NCBI GenBank assembly: GCA_012862575.1
Contig: BLSF01000029.1
Coordinates: forward strand, 124,001 to 188,000
From: Parietichytrium sp. I65-24A
Taxonomy: Eukaryota > Sar > Bigyra > Thraustochytrida > Thraustochytriidae
DNA length: 64,000 nucleotides
Reading direction: 5' to 3'
Part shown: piece by piece, positions 61,114 to 64,000 of the stretch
Numbering within the stretch: the stretch's first letter is position 1
Layout of the letters: each line of letters starts with the position of its first letter
Notes under the pieces: generated by a model
The model's database searches: none
What the model was told of the DNA's origin: nothing
The model's input: only the letters and a program-made list of their open reading frames with translations
Program-made: the position numbers and the translations under genes

Positions 61114-63760
61114 CTCCACTCGCCTGCCTGCCTATCTGCCTGTCTTCGTTCGCCAACAAAATACAACAACCAACCAACAACCAACAACCTCGCCCGCGCC
61201 AAGCAAAAGCAAAAGCTTTCTTGCAGACACTTGACACTTGGCACTTGGCACTTGCCTCTGGACACTTTGACGCTTGACGCTTGGCGCTGCGCAGACCCGG
61301 GACCACCGGCGACTGACACTGACAAGGAGAAAGAGATGGAGATGGAGACGACCAGCTATGGAGATTATGTTATAGGCTGTTGCCTCAGTTGCCTCTGTCT
61401 CTTGTATTTGTTCGCTGTTTCTACTGTCTCGCTGTGGCACCTGAGAGAGAGAACAGAGATATGTAGTACCACTGAGTGCACGGAGAGAGATGTATCATGC
61501 AGAGAGAGAGAGAGAGTGCAGAGAGAAGAGAGGAGAGAGAGTGGGGCTGTGGCTGACTTGGCTGACTGATTGATTTCGTTCGTTGGAGTAATTGATTGAT
61601 TGTTGCAAATTGTTATTTGCGGAATTCAGAATTCAGAACAAAGTCAGTGTGGACTGTGAGTTGGTTGACAGTGAGTTCTGTTAGTTCTGTTATGTTTTGT
61701 TCTTTACAACGTGGAAGCTGACGTTTGTTCACAAGAAGCTTAGCTCAATGAATAGCTTTTCTCTATTCTCTCCACGACGCTCTTCTACGCCAAACTATAA
61801 GAACGTATAATACCCTCGAAATAATAAATTCAGATACGGAGGGACAGGACACACATTGAGACAAAGAGTGCGAGGGGAGCTAGTGTCGTATTAGACGTAT
61901 TCATAGCGAGCAGAGTGAAGGAGTTTCGAATCAATGATCACATCTCGCTCTCCCTTCTCTCCCTTCTCTCCCTTCAACTAGTCTCGCTAATGATGTATTT
62001 AGGAGAGGGGTAGCTGTTGTCTTACCTCTCTTTGGGAGATGACAGACGTACGATTGTGGTATCGGCAGTTACAGACTACTATGCGGACGATAGTCCAGGC
62101 TTACTAGGTCGCGGGTTGGCGTAAGGTGTAATAGCATAAAGGTTAGCAGTGCTGGGTCTGGGATTCATCCGCATTCATTCTCTGAGAGCGAATAATGCCG
62201 CAGTAGGTACCTACTATGGACACTTAAGCATGGCACTAGTGTCGACGTTGCCATTGTCGGCTCTCGCAACGGCGTACAGAGTGCGTGCTGTGCAAGCTCA
62301 ATTATACAATAATGGTAGATGTCAGTAGGCTAGGGACACCCTTCTCCCGCGGGACGCTCTCCGTTTCGGAGAGTTAGTAGTGGTAGGTGACTGCTAGAGG
62401 GATAGTTTCGGCGTGGATTAGCCCGGAATTCGCTGTGGCATTTTTAGTTTAGTCAATCATTTGTTGTTGATTGTTGGTTGAAATTGCAATGCTCATGCTC
62501 ATCAAGTGAATTTTTGACTGTGAAAAAACGAGACGTGCGACAGTTGTGTTTCTCTGCTTTTCTCTGCTTCCGATGATCTCAATCAAAGGTAAAGTCAAAA
62601 GTTGATCCACTGTCATCATGATTTGCCTTGCTCTCTCCGTGCCACAGTGACTCAAATCGACTCGATTCCAGGCAACTGTTCTGGTTCCTACTCCGCGGCA
62701 AGTATTGAGTACTGAGTACTGAGTATTGAGTACTGTTGTGGCTCGAGCTGGACCACCTGGACCCGGAGCGGATACTGCAGTAGCCAGGGCTTTCCGGTTT
62801 CTGGTTTCCGATCCGGAGTTACTTTGGAGACAGTGCGAGTACAGATTGGCCGGCACACTGTCCACTCTATCAGTGGATTGACCGCGTGTTGGACCGCTGC
62901 TGGCGCCGAGTCGGAAGCGCTCCGATGCCTTTTTTTGCTGCTTTGGGAATCTTGCAATAGTTTTTTTTGGGTCAAGGTGATTCTCGCATGATCTCACATG
63001 AAGCTTTGGAAGCATTCCCTAACCATGGGTTCCGCAAACTTGGAGCTCCAGTTAGGTGCTGGGATAGTCGAAAAGGTCAAGAGAATCCAGTTGTGCGCCA
63101 GGTCTGGTGCGAGAGTATTGTTGATGGCGAACATCATCATAACAGATATGAGTAGCACGACTAACTAGAGTATCCGCAGAATTAAAATGTACAATACAGG
63201 AGCCGTGACATGTCGTCCCATCCCTCCCAAACATCCCAGTCGAGTCTTGTGAGCTGACCCACTATCTGCGACGAAGGGACTCCTTTACTGGATGCTTGAG
63301 CATGCTTGAGCACTGTTTGGAGCTTGCAGTATTGACTTTTCCTATTTCCAAAATTGATGGGACTGGCGTTTCTTGAATGTGAGCTGAGCAGAATCTTTCA
63401 CATGTTCAAAAATTTTCTCACCATCTTATTTCATCCCAATATTGTCCCAGTAGGAGCTCTATGACGACGCGACGTAGGAGGAAAATCACCGATGATGGAA
63501 ATTGCGTTCCGCATTCGTTGAGGGCAAACTTTTGTCACCCCACCTTCCGATAGGGTTTGTTTACGCTGCACTTCGTGGCTCCACTTGAACTTTTGTCATA
63601 AAATCGAAATTTAAAAGTGCGACAATGTTTTAGTCTTCGTTTTTCATACTTCTTTTTTTTTAACCAGAAGAGTCTTGTTTGCAAATATAGAGGGTTTTGA
63701 CTCGGCTCCACGTACCTAAATGGACAAAATACACAAGAGAAGCTACAAGCCAGACATCGA
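61114..63760. other. 2.6-kb spacer between the two fucosyltransferase-like genes
   Basis: Holds imperfect GACACTTGGCACTTGGCACTTG repeats at about 61219-61290, a GA tract at about 61501-61545, CTCCCTTCTCTCCCTTCTCTC at about 61950-61975, and GTATTGAGTACTGAGTACTG repeats at about 62702-62736. The 188-codon minus frame at 62449-63015 is repeat-derived. No gene seen. Confidence 0.6.
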
Positions 63761-64000
63761 TTATGCTTCGATCTTCGAGGATCCCCAAGACGTTAATGCC
63801 TCCTTCCGTTTCGAGTGGTCAATTGGAGGGTCCTCAGCCAACAGTTCCGGTAGAACAGTCTGCAGCTGATGTCTCTGAGAAACGATCTGCTTACTAAATG
63901 TGGACACAGAAGTGCCGACGAATTTCTGCGCCCGTGTACACAGCAGCTGATCCACCAAACCAAACAAGCTGCTTCGAATGGACGTCTGAGGGAGACGGGA
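63761..64000 (-). CDS. Second O-fucosyltransferase-like gene, C-terminus only
   Basis: The frame enters from the right edge and ends at 63761, giving about 79 residues. RLPQTSIRSSLFGLVDQLLCTRAQKFVGTSVSTFSKQI aligns without gaps with the same region of the neighbouring gene (TSIRNDLFGLAEQLICARAHRYMGTRISTFSRTI). After that the two tails diverge; this one ends EALTSWGSSKIEA and lacks the longer tail of its neighbour. It is thus a diverged paralogue, not a recent copy. Confidence 0.85.
   Translation of the reverse strand, partial: SRLPQTSIRSSLFGLVDQLLCTRAQKFVGTSVSTFSKQIVSQRHQLQTVLPELLAEDPPIDHSKRKEALTSWGSSKIEA

Noticed and set aside
62449-63015. 188-codon minus-strand frame between the fucosyltransferase genes
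   Set aside because: Partly made of the GAGTACT repeat, no domain, and atypical composition.

Overview
The window is nuclear DNA of a unicellular eukaryote. Genes are mostly single long open frames on both strands, separated by 0.3-3.2 kb of repeat-rich DNA. Spliceosomal introns are few (GT-AG, about 75-105 nt, one near 314 nt) except in one gene. Gene content (ISY1, RFWD3, RCC1, a NO66-type JmjC oxygenase, a Dictyostelium-type 34-kDa actin bundler, a fibro-slime protein, WSCD-like sulfotransferase, O-fucosyltransferase-like proteins, ankyrin/SAM/TKL kinase) fits a protist. The intron-poor style would suit a labyrinthulomycete-like stramenopile, but that placement is inference at low confidence. 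No prokaryotic, plasmid, CRISPR or intact mobile-element features were seen.

Layout. 1-1267 (-): 3' truncated fibro-slime surface/secreted protein, visible only as a frame running off the window edge. 3437-4516 (+): frameshifted NRAMP metal-transporter relic. 4952-8690 (+): a leucine-rich-repeat gene in which nearly every 28-residue repeat is its own 84-nt, phase-2 exon, with ~100-nt introns duplicated along with the exons; a 955-nt assembly gap lies inside it. 9279-15401: HAD phosphatase, cytochrome P450, polyprenol/diacylglycerol kinase-like enzyme, and a secretory-pathway coiled-coil membrane protein. 17936-26896: RFWD3, RCC1, ISY1 (behind a 429-bp pure CT tract) and a Patched-like RND protein. 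29511-39279: sulfotransferase, the 1.1k-residue ANK-SAM-SWIM-TKL kinase, and a large unrecognised protein. 42518-53445: actin bundler, mitochondrial-type hypothetical, YL1-C protein, tail-anchored coiled-coil protein, ribosomal oxygenase. 53672-57472: tandem array of six 5S rRNA genes. 58127-64000: small membrane protein with DPF motifs, and two same-strand fucosyltransferase-like genes, the second cut by the window end.

The genes do not form one pathway. Several serve core nuclear functions: RFWD3 (fork repair), RCC1 (Ran cycle), ISY1 (splicing), YL1-C protein (chromatin remodelling), RIOX1 (ribosome oxygenation) and 5S rRNA. A second group is secretory or surface: fibro-slime protein, sulfotransferase, fucosyltransferases, Patched-like protein.

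Most striking points: the exon-per-repeat LRR gene with homogenised introns; an in-frame, stop-free intron that falls exactly in the activation segment of the kinase; the 5S array, in which the ~320 bp upstream of each gene is almost fixed in length while the other half of the spacer varies; and recurrent CT/GA tracts in 5' flanks.
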